The notes: generated by a model not told the origin, from the letters alone. DNA of 64,000 nucleotides from Varroa destructor (GCF_002443255.2 NW_019211454.1:2514726-2578725); one strand, 5' to 3'; counted from the first letter of the stretch, positions 42,312 through 53,645 are shown. Program-made: numbers and translations.

Positions 42312-44393
42312 GTACTTCAACACGGCAGATGGTGAAGCTTGCGGTCTTGTAAGGCTATTTTAACTAATTATCACATTGTTTTGCCACGAATTGCAAGAAA
42401 CTGTGCGTAATTAGTGTCGATTAGAGTTAGTCGAGGATAGGGTACTGCAGTAAGACCAAGGGTGGACTCCACTGTGGTTGAAAAGAATAATTTCGTGCTT
42501 GTTCATAATCAATAATAGTCAGTTAATCGCCGTCGCTGAAGGATAAAAAACTGCTGGCGGTAAGGAGACGATATTTGTCGCTGGCTTGAACGACGAGGAA
42601 AGGCACCGTGGTGGGCACGTAAGCGTCAGTGTTAACCGTTATCGGTAAATCGGAACCCTTCGCCACATTAGAAGTGCTAGATCGGAAAAGACTAAGGTGC
42701 AATGGCTGCGCGTCCATGGGAAGTGCAGCAGGAGCTGGTAACCGGGATCCAGGGTTTTGCAAAAGCTAAGTTACGACCCACCGTCACCAAGGAAAAGATC
42801 TATGTGCCAACTAGGGAAGGTCTGTTTAGTCGTTAATTTGCTCGGTTAGGTAGAGGAACTGGCTAGCATATAAGAGCTATCAACAGTGTCTAGAGCGATT
42901 AAAATGTTAGAAGGCGTTAAAAATATTAGAATAGACGTAGATAGGCATGCTTTTTAATACGTATATCAAAGAGAAATTCTTCTAAGAGTTTTAAATTCTT
43001 CTTTTGTGTTGACACAAATCGGTATAGGTCTTGATGATTAGGCCTTACGATATGGAAAAGCGCGTAAGAGATGACTTGCGCTAAAACTGGCCAAGGCCTA
43101 GGAAAGGTGTTTGCTTGACCATTGACGTCAAATTGCACTAGGTCTTTTAGTGATTATTGAATGTATTATAGCAGGTCCCATATGATTGAGTTTTTACTAA
43201 ATATCGTGACTAACTTAAATTTATCATATAAACTGTATTTCAATAAATGTTAAAATTTTTTTCCGATAAATCAAAAACAGCCATCAGCTCAAAATATTTT
43301 CGACCGTCAACCTTAAATCGTTACACTTTATTTTTTAAGGGTAAGTTAGTATTTTGCAATCGACCTGAGGGCTTAAAGCCGACTTCTAACTCTGACAGTC
43401 ACCCATTGATTGTTGTGGCGCATGAACGAGAGCGATCAAAGAGAACCTCAATGTACAGATAAGCGAAAACTAGCGCTAATGAAGAGTGAGCTGCGACTGC
43501 GTGGTGACGCCCAAACTAGCACCTACCTGAGAACTGCTTCAGCATAAAAGACAACGAAAAGCACCAAAAATGGCAACAGATAGCGGCGTATGTCTATATT
43601 ACTATCTGCTGCCATGCAAATGTCTTTCTTCCTGGCATAAAATACAAACTGTATTTTTTGATTAGGTACATTGACAGACTACACGTACTACCTGTATTCT
43701 AATTCAATTGTTTTAGCTAGAAAGCTCTAGGCACAAGGAAATAGAAAAATTACAGGGCGAAAATGACACAAAGAACCTATTCGCTTACAGTATCAGCAAT
43801 CTGTATAATGAGATTGTCGTATCATTAGTGGAATGTCTGTGCTAAGCTCCCAGGAGCTTCTTCCTTTTGAAGTACCAAGTGGTGCTGAAAGATGTTTAGC
43901 CGGATTTAAAAATTCCTTCAAAGCCCTGCCGGGGCAGATATTACAAGCATTGTGGAGTGATTTCCATTCATGCCAAATGTATTTTAGAATTGTTTTTCTT
44001 GTTTCTAAGGCCACACGGATCGTTTGTCGGTTCGAAAAACTAAGTGAGAGCTGAGCGCTACTTTTACATACTGTTAGTACTGCTAGTCGCATAAGCAGAT
44101 TTTTGAAGGGTTTTTGTGTGCATAATAGATGTATATCTATCTATTCAAGGCGTAGTTCTGTTCAACCTGTTCCACTGTTTCTGGTCCACTGTTTGGCGTC
44201 TAATGCGGTGCTGTTACATTTGCGTTGTCTCATTTTCTTTGCAGATATTGAGGCCGAGAAGGGTCACAACGAGATGGTCGATAGTATCCAGAAATTTGAC
44301 TCAAAGTCACTGAAGCACACTGAGACCCAGGAGAAGAACGTTCTTCCTACAGCTGAAGTGATTGAGCAGGAGAAGAAGGAGGGTGGGCAGTAG
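29709..44393 (+). CDS. cib: Beta-thymosin, Ciboulot-like (spliced, three repeats)
   Basis: This small cytosolic protein is expected to bind actin monomers. In Drosophila, Ciboulot promotes barbed-end actin assembly in a profilin-like way. The joined exons 29709-29832, 30734-30847 and 44245-44393 encode 128 residues, against 129 for Drosophila Ciboulot. Each exon carries one beta-thymosin/WH2 repeat: a helix ending in a conserved Phe, then the LK-x-T/A-x-T motif, an E/L-K pair and LP-T/S-x-E. Both introns lie after codon position 1, so repeats are exchangeable cassettes. The protein has no signal peptide or membrane segment and is rich in Lys and Glu, as the family is. The split codon at the second junction becomes AAT (Asn), where other arthropods often have Asp. 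At least one untranslated upstream exon is implied by the acceptor at 29687. An alternative exon lies at 42702-42819. Family identity is secure; the isoform set is not. Confidence 0.93.
29833..30733 (+). other. Intron 1 of beta-thymosin
   Basis: This intron of about 900 bases is AT-rich and runs from GTAAGT to CAG. It separates repeats 1 and 2, interrupting a GAC (Asp) codon after its first base. No embedded gene is visible. Confidence 0.85.
30734..30847 (+). CDS. cib: Beta-thymosin exon 2 (repeat 2)
   Basis: This 114-base exon is symmetric (phase 1 in, phase 1 out). It encodes one complete 38-residue repeat, starting [20 protein letters not shown] and continuing [18 protein letters not shown]. 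The lead-in D-I-E-x-EK is typical of internal repeats. The actin-contact motif reads LKHANT instead of LKHTET, and the usual Glu before the second conserved Lys is Leu (QLK). This repeat may therefore bind actin less tightly than the last one, which is inference. The donor is GTGAGT at 30848. Confidence 0.93.
31263..31279. repeat. (TG)n microsatellite
   Basis: This is an uninterrupted run of about eight TG units inside the thymosin intron. Confidence 0.85.
35597..35642. repeat. Imperfect CAA/ACG trinucleotide repeat
   Basis: ACA, CAA, CGA and GAC units alternate in a three-base period. The minus-strand valine- and cysteine-rich frames here are by-products of the repeat. Confidence 0.65.
36510..36535. 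repeat. (AT)n microsatellite
   Basis: This is an alternating AT run with one G interruption. Confidence 0.85.
37602..37632. repeat. GGC/AGC trinucleotide repeat
   Basis: Five or so GGC units run into five AGC units inside a GC-rich intronic patch at about 37120-37740. Confidence 0.8.
40657..40676. repeat. (AT)n microsatellite
   Basis: This is an uninterrupted AT run of about 19 bases. Confidence 0.85.
41040..42260. other. GC-rich intronic patch upstream of the alternative exon
   Basis: G+C is clearly higher here than in the surrounding intron, and long frames are open on both strands (for example 41175-41615 plus and 41382-41585 minus) with no recognisable domain. Its position just before the candidate alternative thymosin start would suit a promoter-proximal region. 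That is inference from position and composition only. Confidence 0.3.
42281..42310. repeat. (ATT)10 microsatellite
   Basis: There are ten perfect ATT units about 390 bases upstream of the alternative thymosin exon. Confidence 0.95.
42519..42524 (+). promoter_or_regulatory. Initiator-like TCAGTT for alternative thymosin transcript
   Basis: TCAGTT matches the arthropod initiator consensus TCA-K-TY and lies about 180 bases upstream of the ATG at 42702. No TATA box or clear downstream promoter element accompanies it. Hexamers like this are frequent, so it is only a candidate start site. Confidence 0.2.
42702..42819 (+). CDS. cib: Alternative beta-thymosin exon with its own ATG
   Basis: The frame begins [20 protein letters not shown] and continues [19 protein letters not shown], 39 residues plus one base. 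It aligns without gaps to the other repeats: Phe at the helix end, LRPTVT for LKHTET, conserved EK, and PT-x-E. The ATG has good context (G at -3, G at +4). The exon ends in phase 1 at GTCTGT (42820), a weak donor, and joining it to 44245 restores GAT (Asp). No pyrimidine-rich acceptor precedes it, which favours an alternative first exon and an 88-residue two-repeat isoform. However, an AG at 42695-42696 would also allow use as an internal repeat in phase, giving about 169 residues. That it is a thymosin repeat is well supported; its mode of use is open. Confidence 0.75.
42820..44244 (+). other. Last beta-thymosin intron
   Basis: This is AT-rich intron sequence ending in a pyrimidine-rich tract and GCAG at 44241-44244. 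The overlapping frames at 43793-44092 (minus) and 43833-44054 (plus) have no recognisable motif. No further thymosin repeat was seen. Confidence 0.7.
44245..44393 (+). CDS. cib: Beta-thymosin last exon (repeat 3 and C-terminus)
   Basis: The exon enters in phase 1 after a strong acceptor, TTTTCTTTGCAG. It encodes 48 full residues plus the split first codon, starting [20 protein letters not shown], then [17 protein letters not shown] and the tail [11 protein letters not shown], and ends at TAG (44391-44393). This repeat has the canonical LKHTET actin motif, the EK pair and LPT-x-E, so it is the most conserved of the set. The V-I-E-Q-EK tail is shared with tick and insect relatives. Upstream of 44245 the same frame stays open to an ATG at 44103, but that part is intron. 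Confidence 0.95.
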
Positions 44394-45190
44394 AGCTAAT
44401 CTTGGCGGATTGCCCTTCTGTCGATGGTTCGCCACCAAAAATCCCGAGATCAATCATCCCCAGCAAAGATACCATCAACCAGGGAAGATGCGGTGGCTGA
44501 CCGAGCAGAGCTAGCACACGGGACGTCTGCCGGAAGTCTGGCAGCGCCTCTAAACGGTTTCGAGAAGATGAGAGGTCGTCGATTCAATTTTAGATGGTCA
44601 TTTTTTATACCTACACAACACAAGAAAAAGGAACAGTTGTACCCAATCGATTCATCGTATAATATAACATATAGAGTCCGGACAAACACTACCCTATCAG
44701 TTACTCTGCCCTGTAGACCAGGCGAAAGGATAAAAAAAAAAACACGTACATGGGATGATGATTTTGTTTATCGAAAGTGGAGACTCATAGACCCAATTAA
44801 AGCGAACTATATCTGATCATAGCACACCAACGACCTATCAGCTGACTCGTCACCCATTAGCATTCACAACTAAAAAAAAAAGTAACAGATAATTATTTGC
44901 ATGCATAACTAAGATAAACACAACAAAAAGCGACCGAAGGTGATCATGATCTATAGACATTGATGAAAAGCGTGTACCATGATAATAAGAATAAAAATAA
45001 TAATGATGGTTATAATGCTGATGACAATAATAATATTGAAAATGTGGTGACGAATAAACAAATGAACGAGCAACAACAACCATAGCAAACGAACAATAAC
45101 GGTAAAAAAGAAACCTTGAGCATGCCCGCCAAATCCCCGACTCCCACCAGAATCCATACCTCGAAATAAAATTTATTCAGAATGACGGAC
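44394..45190 (+). other. Probable 3' untranslated region of beta-thymosin
   Basis: The sequence after the TAG has no supported gene. AATAAA polyadenylation signals occur at 45053-45058 and 45165-45170, giving a 3' UTR of roughly 0.7-0.8 kb if used. The 130-codon frame at 44424-44816 lies wholly within this region and has no motif. Poly(A) tracts and AAT/ATG-rich low-complexity sequence increase toward the end. Confidence 0.5.
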
Positions 45191-46110
45191 GTATTCAAAA
45201 ATCAGCAGAAGGCAAATCGGAACACAAAGCCAGCCATCATAACAACAACTACATCATCAACTATCAATAATGAAAAAGCAATGAAACAATGCACCCGTAA
45301 ACCGTCTCGTATGCCCATCAGTAGCGGGCAATTCCCGTCGCATACACGTAGCATACGAACGTTGTACGCCGTCATAAAGCCGAAATCACACCCTCACGGG
45401 GATATTCCAGAGGGTTATTTGCCCTATTTTCTTTCCATACGAGTGCGACATTTTCAGGTTTGTGTACGGCTGTCTGCGGCGCTGTCCAAAAGTTATTTTC
45501 AGGATAAACAGAAAACAATATAGAGACAAGAAGACAGACGAAATTGCTTTTGTTATTAGTGTAATCACTTGTTTTGATGAGCGTCCTTTTATAGGCCAGA
45601 GCAAGCGACTACGACGGCGATTTTGATGGCAAAACATTATATAGTAAAGAACCGAACGTTAACGTGTCAAAAAAAAGTTGCCAAATGTGAAGCCAACTTA
45701 AAAAACAATTCAAACACAACCAAACGACATCGGCGCAAAAACGGCGGCGTCGATGAAGATCATGTAATAATAACGACAATAACTTTAAATGGAACGCAAA
45801 TGGAAGAAAACATCCCCACTAAATAGAAATAGCATTTATAAGGATCATTATCACTACTTTCAACACTAGAAAAATATTTGATAATGATAATAAAGATTAT
45901 ACAAACGAAAACAATACGCAAAAGAGTGAGTGTGGGAGGAAGGGAACGTAGATAATAATTATAATAATAAGACGAATGAAAGAAACCAATGCGAAAAACC
46001 CAAACAAATACATACAAGAAAAGATTATGATAATGATGATGTAAATTATTTAATAATAACAATAATATTAATACAAATATTACGAATAAATCAACAGATT
46101 TAAGTTAAGT
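44981..46110. repeat. Diffuse AAT/ATG low-complexity region
   Basis: Imperfect AAT, AAC and ATG triplets recur over about 1.1 kb, most densely at 44980-45050, 45870-45900, 45950-45970 and 46020-46090. Minus-strand frames rich in I, Y, H and S arise from this composition. Confidence 0.55.
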
Positions 46111-49100
46111 TTTTTTCTGTTATGATGCAACTGTAGCTCTGAATGCAATTCGCAATACGCGTCTATTAATAAATAGGATATAGTAAATATAATTAATTTC
46201 GAGTCTAATAAGAATCCTCAGTAAGTCTTTTAACCAATTGAAATTACTTGTATATGAAGTGCTCCAGCGTTTAATGACTAGATTTATGGGAGCCATCGAA
46301 TCATATTGAAAACACATGGACGGCGTTGAGTACCATTTCGTGAAAGACTAAGCACGCTAAACCTAATAGCCATTGAAGAGTAAAGTAATAGATTGCGCAC
46401 TAATATATATAATACTTATGATAAAATCTAAGTAATATGTTGAGCGTACTCGACTGCCCTTATAGATATATAAATCATGAATTAACTATCCGATGTTATA
46501 GCTAACCGAACAGTTTACGCTAGAATCACGCGTAGTGCCAGCAAGTCCGCTACTCAAGCCGTTAGGCGTCACTTCGGACGGCGGCCTCCTAAAGTAAAAC
46601 GTAGTATATACATACGCTCGGATTAGAGATTTTGTTTTGCGGCTTAAGAAGTAAATCACAAAAGCTTTCGTTCGCAATCTAAAGAACTGCTTTCTCGTCC
46701 TTATTGTCATTATTGTGAGACTTGTTTCGTTAGGGGGTTCGGATGCCACAGGCGGTCGCTTCGACTTCCAAACTGTGCGTGCACAATTCAATTGTTATAA
46801 TTGTTATAATATTTTACCATGTGGCACCATATCGGCACTCTATAATAAAATGTAGCCATTTTCCCATAGAACAAAATTCAACAAATAACAATGGCATCGA
46901 GTTCCGGCGTATTCCAAACGTACGCGCATGTAACGCTCAAAGCGTGAATCTCAAAGCATCGGCATTCTGTTGTTTGATATTTGTGCCGGCCTGCTGAAGA
47001 TTCTGATGATCATTTTTTGGATGATCGCTTGCAATAAATTGCCGTTCAACTTATCTTTGCAATCCATATATTGCAGCCGAGATAGATAAAAGCAAATGCG
47101 TACCAAGTACTTCCGCCTCTATTACCTTTAATGTTTCATTCTAATCAGCACGCTTTCATCAGCTACAACATTCAGTGACAACTGCTCCATAACAATTTAG
47201 ACTGGTAAGACTCCTGAAATAATTTTATTTTTGTTTTACTTAATTTCTGTCCGCTTTTCTTTAACTTTATCACGTTTAAAACCTTCTCGATTTGGCTAGA
47301 CCTGGCTGTTGTCCCCTCGATTAGCGCTGGAACCCTATATGCTAATTAAATAAAGGCACAAAATAATTAAAATGCTTTCAAAATTACAATTGAGAGTTAT
47401 GAACGTGTTCAATTAATGTATCTGCATATTTGTCTCATTTCGAAGGCATATATACTAGTATCCGTTATTGTTGTACCGATTCGCGGTTCTGATAAGTTTA
47501 TTAATGAATACTGAATGATTTTTAGAGATAATTCAAAAAAGTTATTTTTTTGTTGGAAAAAAAATTGGAATAAGATTCGTTTACTATTGTTTTAATCACG
47601 AATTCGATTGGAGCCTTGCATGGCGTAATATAGATAGTTTTTCTCTATTACTGTTGCTGGTTTCGGCAGATTATGATTTTCTATGAAAAAGCCGCACTCA
47701 AAAGTGTCCGACTGTTGCTTGTATCAAAAAGCATTTATAATTTTGTTAAGAAATGATGTTTGTCGTATAACAATGTGTATAATTAGCCCGGCAGGAAACG
47801 GCAGGAAGTTTTGGTTCCATAATCGATATATTAAGCTAAGTAAAAAATGTTTGTCATTTTATTATAACATCTGTAGCATATATATATATATATATGCATA
47901 TACCGAACAGAGCATACCGTGTATTTACAGGTAAGATCAACTCTACTTGTTAGATAGAATAAGTTCATTTATTCATACAAAGTGTATGGCTTTTAGGTGT
48001 TGCGTTAACCAATCTAAATGTTTAAAGTTTTACGTTTTCTGCTGCGTTAACCATTGCTTCAGACGGTTGGCCCTCAGCGTGAACCAGAATGGTTTCAGAC
48101 CTACTCTTGAGTTGAGTCTACCTGTCAGTTAAATAAATCTTGCTCCACCTTCGTTGTTTTTTTAAATTTCCTCACGTATCAGCTAATACAGAAGACTCAA
48201 TCCACGTGCTCCGTAATGTGACAAGGTCCACCCTGGGTAGTTTCGATTTCTTCTCTGACTGCACCACTGTCCATCCAGTTACCCAATTTATGTAAGCAGC
48301 GGCGACGGCGGCGTTGGCTATACTCATCCGTAACAGCAACCGTCCCAGCCGAAGCTGAACTCTCCGGTCTCTGCTGCGTTTTTCGACGCGGGCACCGATT
48401 CAAAGCGAACAGACGACAATCCAGCCATTCTGTCATTGCCAGACCCAACGAATAGCGAGTTCAGCGTAGAGTCATTGCTACCCAGTAACAGTAGCACAGG
48501 CAGTGGAAATCGAATCGGCCCATCAACTAGAAAGCAGGCATGCTATTCAGTTGGCTACAGCTAACGGTGACTGCCGGCCTGCATTATTGTGCTTGTTGTT
48601 CTTACAGGAATGGTCGTTCGTAGCTGGTTATTGTTAAATAAAGAAGGTGTATCTGTAGAGATCACTGCGTGTGGGGCTTGTCGGCTGCGTCAGTTTGCCT
48701 TACCACCTGCCGCTATTATTGCCTGCGTTGCCTTTGCCTGCTTCGCTTATTTAGCACTCCGTTTTTATATGTCGTTTTCTGGCAGAGCGTTAGCAGGGGG
48801 AGCCGCTAGCAGTGGTCTGCCAAAATAATAGGTGTTGCTAAACCGCGCGACAAGCATAGAGTATGAATTCTAAAGGAGTGTTCTCTACGTTCTGTGTCAT
48901 CTCTCTTATTTTTTGCCACCAAATATAGAGAGACGCAGACTAGGAGCACCAGGACGTATCTGTGTGGGGGCCAACCTATACAACACTCCGCGGCTACTGG
49001 CGCTCCTGTTTGACGTTCTCGTTAATATCGTACTCAACCAACGTTATAACCAATAACACTGCTCCTGTTCTTGTTTATATGTTTACGTGTGTCTGACGGG

Positions 49101-49659
49101 TGTACGTATTTCAGTGAAATCGTAGCCATCTGTGATATTTGCGACCAAAAACAGCTTGCTGTTTTACTATCGCCACCTGTATATGTGATTAACACGTCTC
49201 TGTGTGTGACATCACCGGAAATAAGAGCCAGAGTGAAACTCAAAAGAAGCAGATTCTTACAATACATGCAAGGAAAAAGAGTGTAGTGCTTGTGTGTGTG
49301 TGCTTATATGTAAAAAAATGTTTATACCGTTATTTTATCTATATGTGACGGCGAGATGTTACTGAGAAGCTAAGGTGGAGTCCAGGTGATGAAACGGCTG
49401 AGTGTACTTACGATAACGACCGTGCAAACTACAAGCTCGTGACCAAGACGACGACAATTACAACGACGATGACGACAGTCGTAAGGGCAATAATGGAAGT
49501 ACCGTAGCAGTGGCGGCAGTAGCAGCTCTATTGAACAGGTGAACTCCGCCTTGGGCTGGAACAAAGACAGTAGTGGAGGCGGTGTAGAAGGCATTCGAAT
49601 CAGCCGTCTAAGAGCAGGTTCGGAGAGAAACATCAACTGGCAACTGTGTTTGCTGTAAG
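46111..49659. other. Intergenic, no gene recognised
   Basis: The sequence is AT-rich to about 48.1 kb, with an AT microsatellite at 47879-47895. It then becomes GC-rich with many open frames at about 48190-49000 and 49350-49659. In the second patch several frames on both strands are open because of GAC/ACG triplet runs. An upstream exon of the tentative gene at 49660-52818 may be hidden here, but I cannot fix its boundaries. Confidence 0.4.
47879..47895. repeat. (AT)n microsatellite
   Basis: This is a short alternating AT run. Confidence 0.8.
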
Positions 49660-52600
49660 ATGATTACCGGAATGCAAAGCAACCTGCTAAATCCGAAGGG
49701 ATCCTCGAAGAGACGGCCATCAAAGTTGGGCCTTTTCAGGTAAGGACTCCTGCCCTGTTCCTTTTTTTAGACATGTTTCTGGAAGTCAAGCAACGTATGT
49801 AGCTATTTAGCGGGCCAAAAATTTCGAACTACGTAATATTCGCAGACGAGATGCGGCAGATAATTATATAAAGCCTTTAGTTACATTCAATTGAGTGTCA
49901 GAGATTAATGTGTATATAGGTAAAGATATCGTTAGGGTGCCGAAGATGAACGCTCACTGATTCAGTACTCAAAGGTCAAAGTACAGATGGAATCTACCGA
50001 AGGTTCACGAAAGTGCATTGGCATGGTCTAAGACAACTTGAGTACTTTTTACCAGCAAAAAACCTGTGTGGAACGCACCGTAGCTGAGTCAATCAATGCC
50101 GCCTATCAGTGTGGGATTAAGCGAAAGAATGGGCTTGGGAAAAGGGAATGTGAGTCCATTGACAGTGTTAAATAGATCTGATGCTCATCCTCGTAAAGTG
50201 TATCAAGAGCAATTGCTATTACTAGACATTGCTCGAAAAAGAAGAAAACACTTATATTCTCTAGATTTAAATCTGTGTAATTTTGATTGCTTGTATGCCT
50301 TAAAAAGACAGTAGTTGGCTCGGAGAATGACACCGCTGCTGATAAGCACCCGGAGCATTGGCTTCAATGCATGAAGGGTAAGGAAAGGGGGTATTTGAGG
50401 TACGAATAAATATCGTTTTTTTTTTTGCCTTATACGGTTTACCAGTTATTTAAAATTTCTGGGTCACAAAATACTTTCGGACAACATAATGATGGCGATC
50501 TAGATTTGTACATTTATGTGCTTAAACACAGAACTTCACAGTAATTCCCAGCCAATTTGATTCGCACCGCAGGTGATTTTTATGTTTTGAAAAACTTTCT
50601 TACAACTACTGTGATCCTTATGACGTTTCCAAAGACGTACGACGTATAGAAATGGGTCTCGATTCAAATCTGGGCCTCAGTAGGCATGGCAAACAGCAGC
50701 TGCATCTAGAGAGAGATCTAAAGGTCGTATTGATCATTTAGTGAAATTATCACGAGGATAACTACCTGCAGGGCCAGTTTTGGTAGCTTTGAACCTTTTG
50801 AGTCGCAGAATGTGTTTAACCAAAATGTAATCGTCAAAGTAAAGGCGATCAATCCTTTACAGTTAACCATTTTTGTCACATTTGTGGGGCCGATTGTCTC
50901 TCTTCATGAGTGGTTTAGTTGTTATAAAAAAAATAAATAAATAAAAATAGATAATAGACCTCTGCCTTATGAACAGTTCTTGAGAATCACATTATTTTGT
51001 CTGTATTCAATTTCTCTATAATATTCCAAATGCTTTCTCTATAGAAAAAAAAGTATGTATAAAATAGCAATATAAAAAAGTTTCTATAAAACTTCTCAAA
51101 AAATGGAATCGCGCGTTTGGTTATACCTAGATTTTTACTTCATGTTTCTAAAAGCACCATTTTCTGTCGACTGAAGGATATTATTCACAGAAACCAGATG
51201 TTTTGTAGCACAGTCTCTTCTTGGCACTATTGTATTCAGTACCTGCACACAAATTAGCAAAACGTTAATCTCAGTAACAATACAAAATCATTTTGATATT
51301 TCAATAATAGACAGTGGCATATATGACAGGGGTATGCGACTTCTTACACGGAGCGATTGAAAGTAGTAGCTACAAACTTGCGCTACATCGGGATTTTGTG
51401 GTTGAAAACTATTGTACTTGTAAATGGTTGGACACATAGTAAATTCAATTTTTCATTTGTCGCATATATACATATATCGTGAAGGTTCACCTCAAACAAG
51501 TGGCAGGAAGACATTGTACCGATGCAGCATAACGTCTCTAATGACCGCAAAGCCAACGCCAATCTTGTTGACACACTTACCTCTTTCACCCCTATATTTC
51601 AGTGTAACATGTTGTAATCGACAGAAAAAGTTGACGCTACCAAACAGCTATCTGATAACTAAGCGTTGATTGGTCTATGGGAGTTGCATGGCCTGCAACG
51701 GTAACTGCTATTCAGGGAGACTTCGACGAATGGGTGAGCAAAGGATTCACTAGCAAGAAACGTGAACTAATGCTTTGGTAGCACTAGTTCCTCTTTCCCG
51801 TATGGGAGTGAAGAGTAGATGACGTAGTTCACAGATGGTTCTTGGATGGGTAATGAATTTTGTTTTCATGTTTCAAGACTCCGATGGTTAATATAATGTT
51901 TAGTTCACACAATAAATGTGTACACATTTTGGTATATTTAACCTTGCCCAGTGTAGTTCGGGCAATACTGCCAAAAATATAGCTGTTACCACTGTTACTG
52001 CTGATGAAAGCAAATGATATCGACATTAATCAGCCTTACCACTGCAGAATAGATAACACACAAGTGGACCTAATATGTGAAGGGGAGGTCTCGTGCAGCA
52101 ATGCAGTGAGGATATGGCGATACGTTGCCAAAGATGAAACACAACTGTGATATTAGAACGATGCAGCATGATTATGAAGATGTCTCGTATCCCAGAAGAT
52201 CGATCGTTTCCCACAAAGACGGCGGTCGTGAATAAAAAAAAAAGAAACAAAAAAGAAAAAACATCGTCTGCTCTGCTTCGACCAATGAGAAAAAAGCCGA
52301 ATAATGATGGTTATTATGCGCAGTGACGTGCGCACTGACCGCCGTCGTCATCGCCCTGGTCAGGACCTGGGTTAATTTGGCCACGATCCAGAATTGAGAG
52401 TATCACACCTGCACTGGACAATAAAATAGATCACATTTCAATTGGTATTTATTGTGAAACAGCTAGATAATGTGACTGCGCGTTCTGGACAAGTAATTTC
52501 TTGGGTGAATGACGCTGCTGAGTACTTCTGTAGTGGTGCATTGTTACTAAACCTTCCTCAGATTTCTTCGGTATCGATCTTCCTCAGTCGGATGGCTTGC

Positions 52601-52818
52601 ACGGTAAGATATTACTAGCAGGTTGAAACCGCAAAATTTCTAGATAGAAGCTCATTTTACTAATGCTTATACATGCATACATATGGTTTCGGTGAAAACC
52701 GTGCTCTTTTTCTGCGAATGTATACTTTATTCATGCTTGAAACGCTTTTTGCCATCTAGATTCATTAGTTCATATGGATATGCTGCTCGAGAGCGGCAGT
52801 CAGACACAACTGCTGTAA
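49660..52818 (+). CDS. Tentative spliced gene of unknown function (partial)
   Basis: Five exon-like segments share compatible splice phases. They are 49660-49739 (reads DYRNAKQPAKSEGILEETAI, phase 0 donor GTAAGG), 50056-50149 (acceptor CTTTTTACCAG, QKTCVERTVAESINAAYQCG then IKRKNGLGKRE, phase 1 donor GTGAGT), 50312-50377 (VGSENDTAADKHPEHWLQCM, phase 1 donor GTAAGG), 52562-52603 (acceptor preceded by TACTAAA, a branch-point match; FFGIDLPQSDGLH, phase 1 donor GTAAGA) and 52760-52818 (acceptor CTTTTTGCCATCTAG; SLVHMDMLLESGSQTQLL, then TAA). An AATAAA at 53255-53260 could end the transcript. About 112 codons join without a stop. I recognise no family and cannot place the start. I chose the segments by eye, so chance assembly is a real possibility. 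ATG at 49660 lies in a different frame that does not join the next segment. Confidence 0.25.
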
Positions 52819-53595
52819 CCGAGTTCTATCTTGCCCGAGCTTTAGTGTTCACCTATATGTTGATCAGTGTGGACTCGCACGGGCGTTCAGCCCAGAAGAA
52901 CGCTTGCAAAGTTTCACGACCCAATTGATGCTTTTTTTTGTGTTTGCGTTGATTAGTGACCGAAAAAAATTGAAGAAACAAAAGGGTGGCTACCATCATT
53001 CCCAAAGACACGAAGAATGAAGTTTTTTGAATGCCTGTGCTTTTACTTTGAACGCGGCGGCATTATGCGGAAATTTAGAAAGGACGATCAGACATAGTGC
53101 GCAATCGGGTTACCAGGGTTGAAAATTAGAACATCACAAGCTGTTCCACATACACAGTATCAGGTAAAGCGGGAAGGAATGTAAACCATTGATGTAGACC
53201 TGATTTATCTCACGATTAAGCGTCGTATAAACTGAGCATGATTTATTCTTTATAAATAAACAGGAGAGTCTTTACTTAACGAATAAACATTGTGGCCATC
53301 TTACCGACGGTAGTCATCTGCCTAAAACCAATAGTGCCCGAGGGCTTTAAGTAGCTGGGCAAACTAATGCGATCGACAACTTTTAAATTCGATTCCACAG
53401 TTTCCAACTTAACGTTGCTACTTCCAAAAAAATGAGCATGGCCAACAAGAAGGCACATTGACAGGGTAAACATATATCATGGATTATGGAAAAAAAGGTT
53501 TTGCACACATTTTCTTAAAACTTCTCAACACGAATACCTCCCGTTGCAGGTCTATTGCCTGTGGAACTGTGCAACTCATTAGATATATAGTAGTG

Positions 53596-53645
53596 TCGTA
53601 TCTTATAGATGTTATAAGATAGTATATAACATATACAAGATACGA
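53596..53645. repeat. Nested inverted repeats
   Basis: TCGTATCTT at 53596-53604 is exactly complementary to AAGATACGA at 53637-53645. Inside, ATCTTAT (53600-53606) pairs with ATAAGAT (53614-53620), and GTTATA (53611-53616) pairs with TATAAC (53625-53630). The arms give mutually exclusive hairpins. Confidence 0.75.

Larger units (their letters stand above)
30848..42518 (+). other. Large beta-thymosin intron, no embedded gene recognised
   Basis: With the following segment to 44244 this forms a roughly 13-kb intron in the three-repeat form. I looked for further thymosin cassettes (LK-x-T-x-T, EK, LPT-x-E) and recognised none before 42702. It contains a (TG)n run, several AT microsatellites, a GGC/AGC run, and GC-rich patches near 32940-33390, 37120-37740 and 41040-42260 in which many frames are open. 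Frames at 33499-33867 (minus) and 41175-41615 (plus) are long but have no motif. Long early introns often carry enhancers, but none can be read here. Confidence 0.6.

Noticed and set aside
44424..44816. 130-codon frame after the thymosin stop
   Set aside because: It falls in the probable 3' UTR, has no acceptor and no motif, and a competing minus-strand frame is open.
49355..49480. Acidic and Thr-rich frame (DVTEKLRWSPGDETAECTYD...) ending at GTAAGG
   Set aside because: It looks like protein, but a GAC/ACG triplet run keeps several frames open here. Its phase-0 end does not join the 49660 segment, which needs phase 1, and a minus-strand donor overlaps it.
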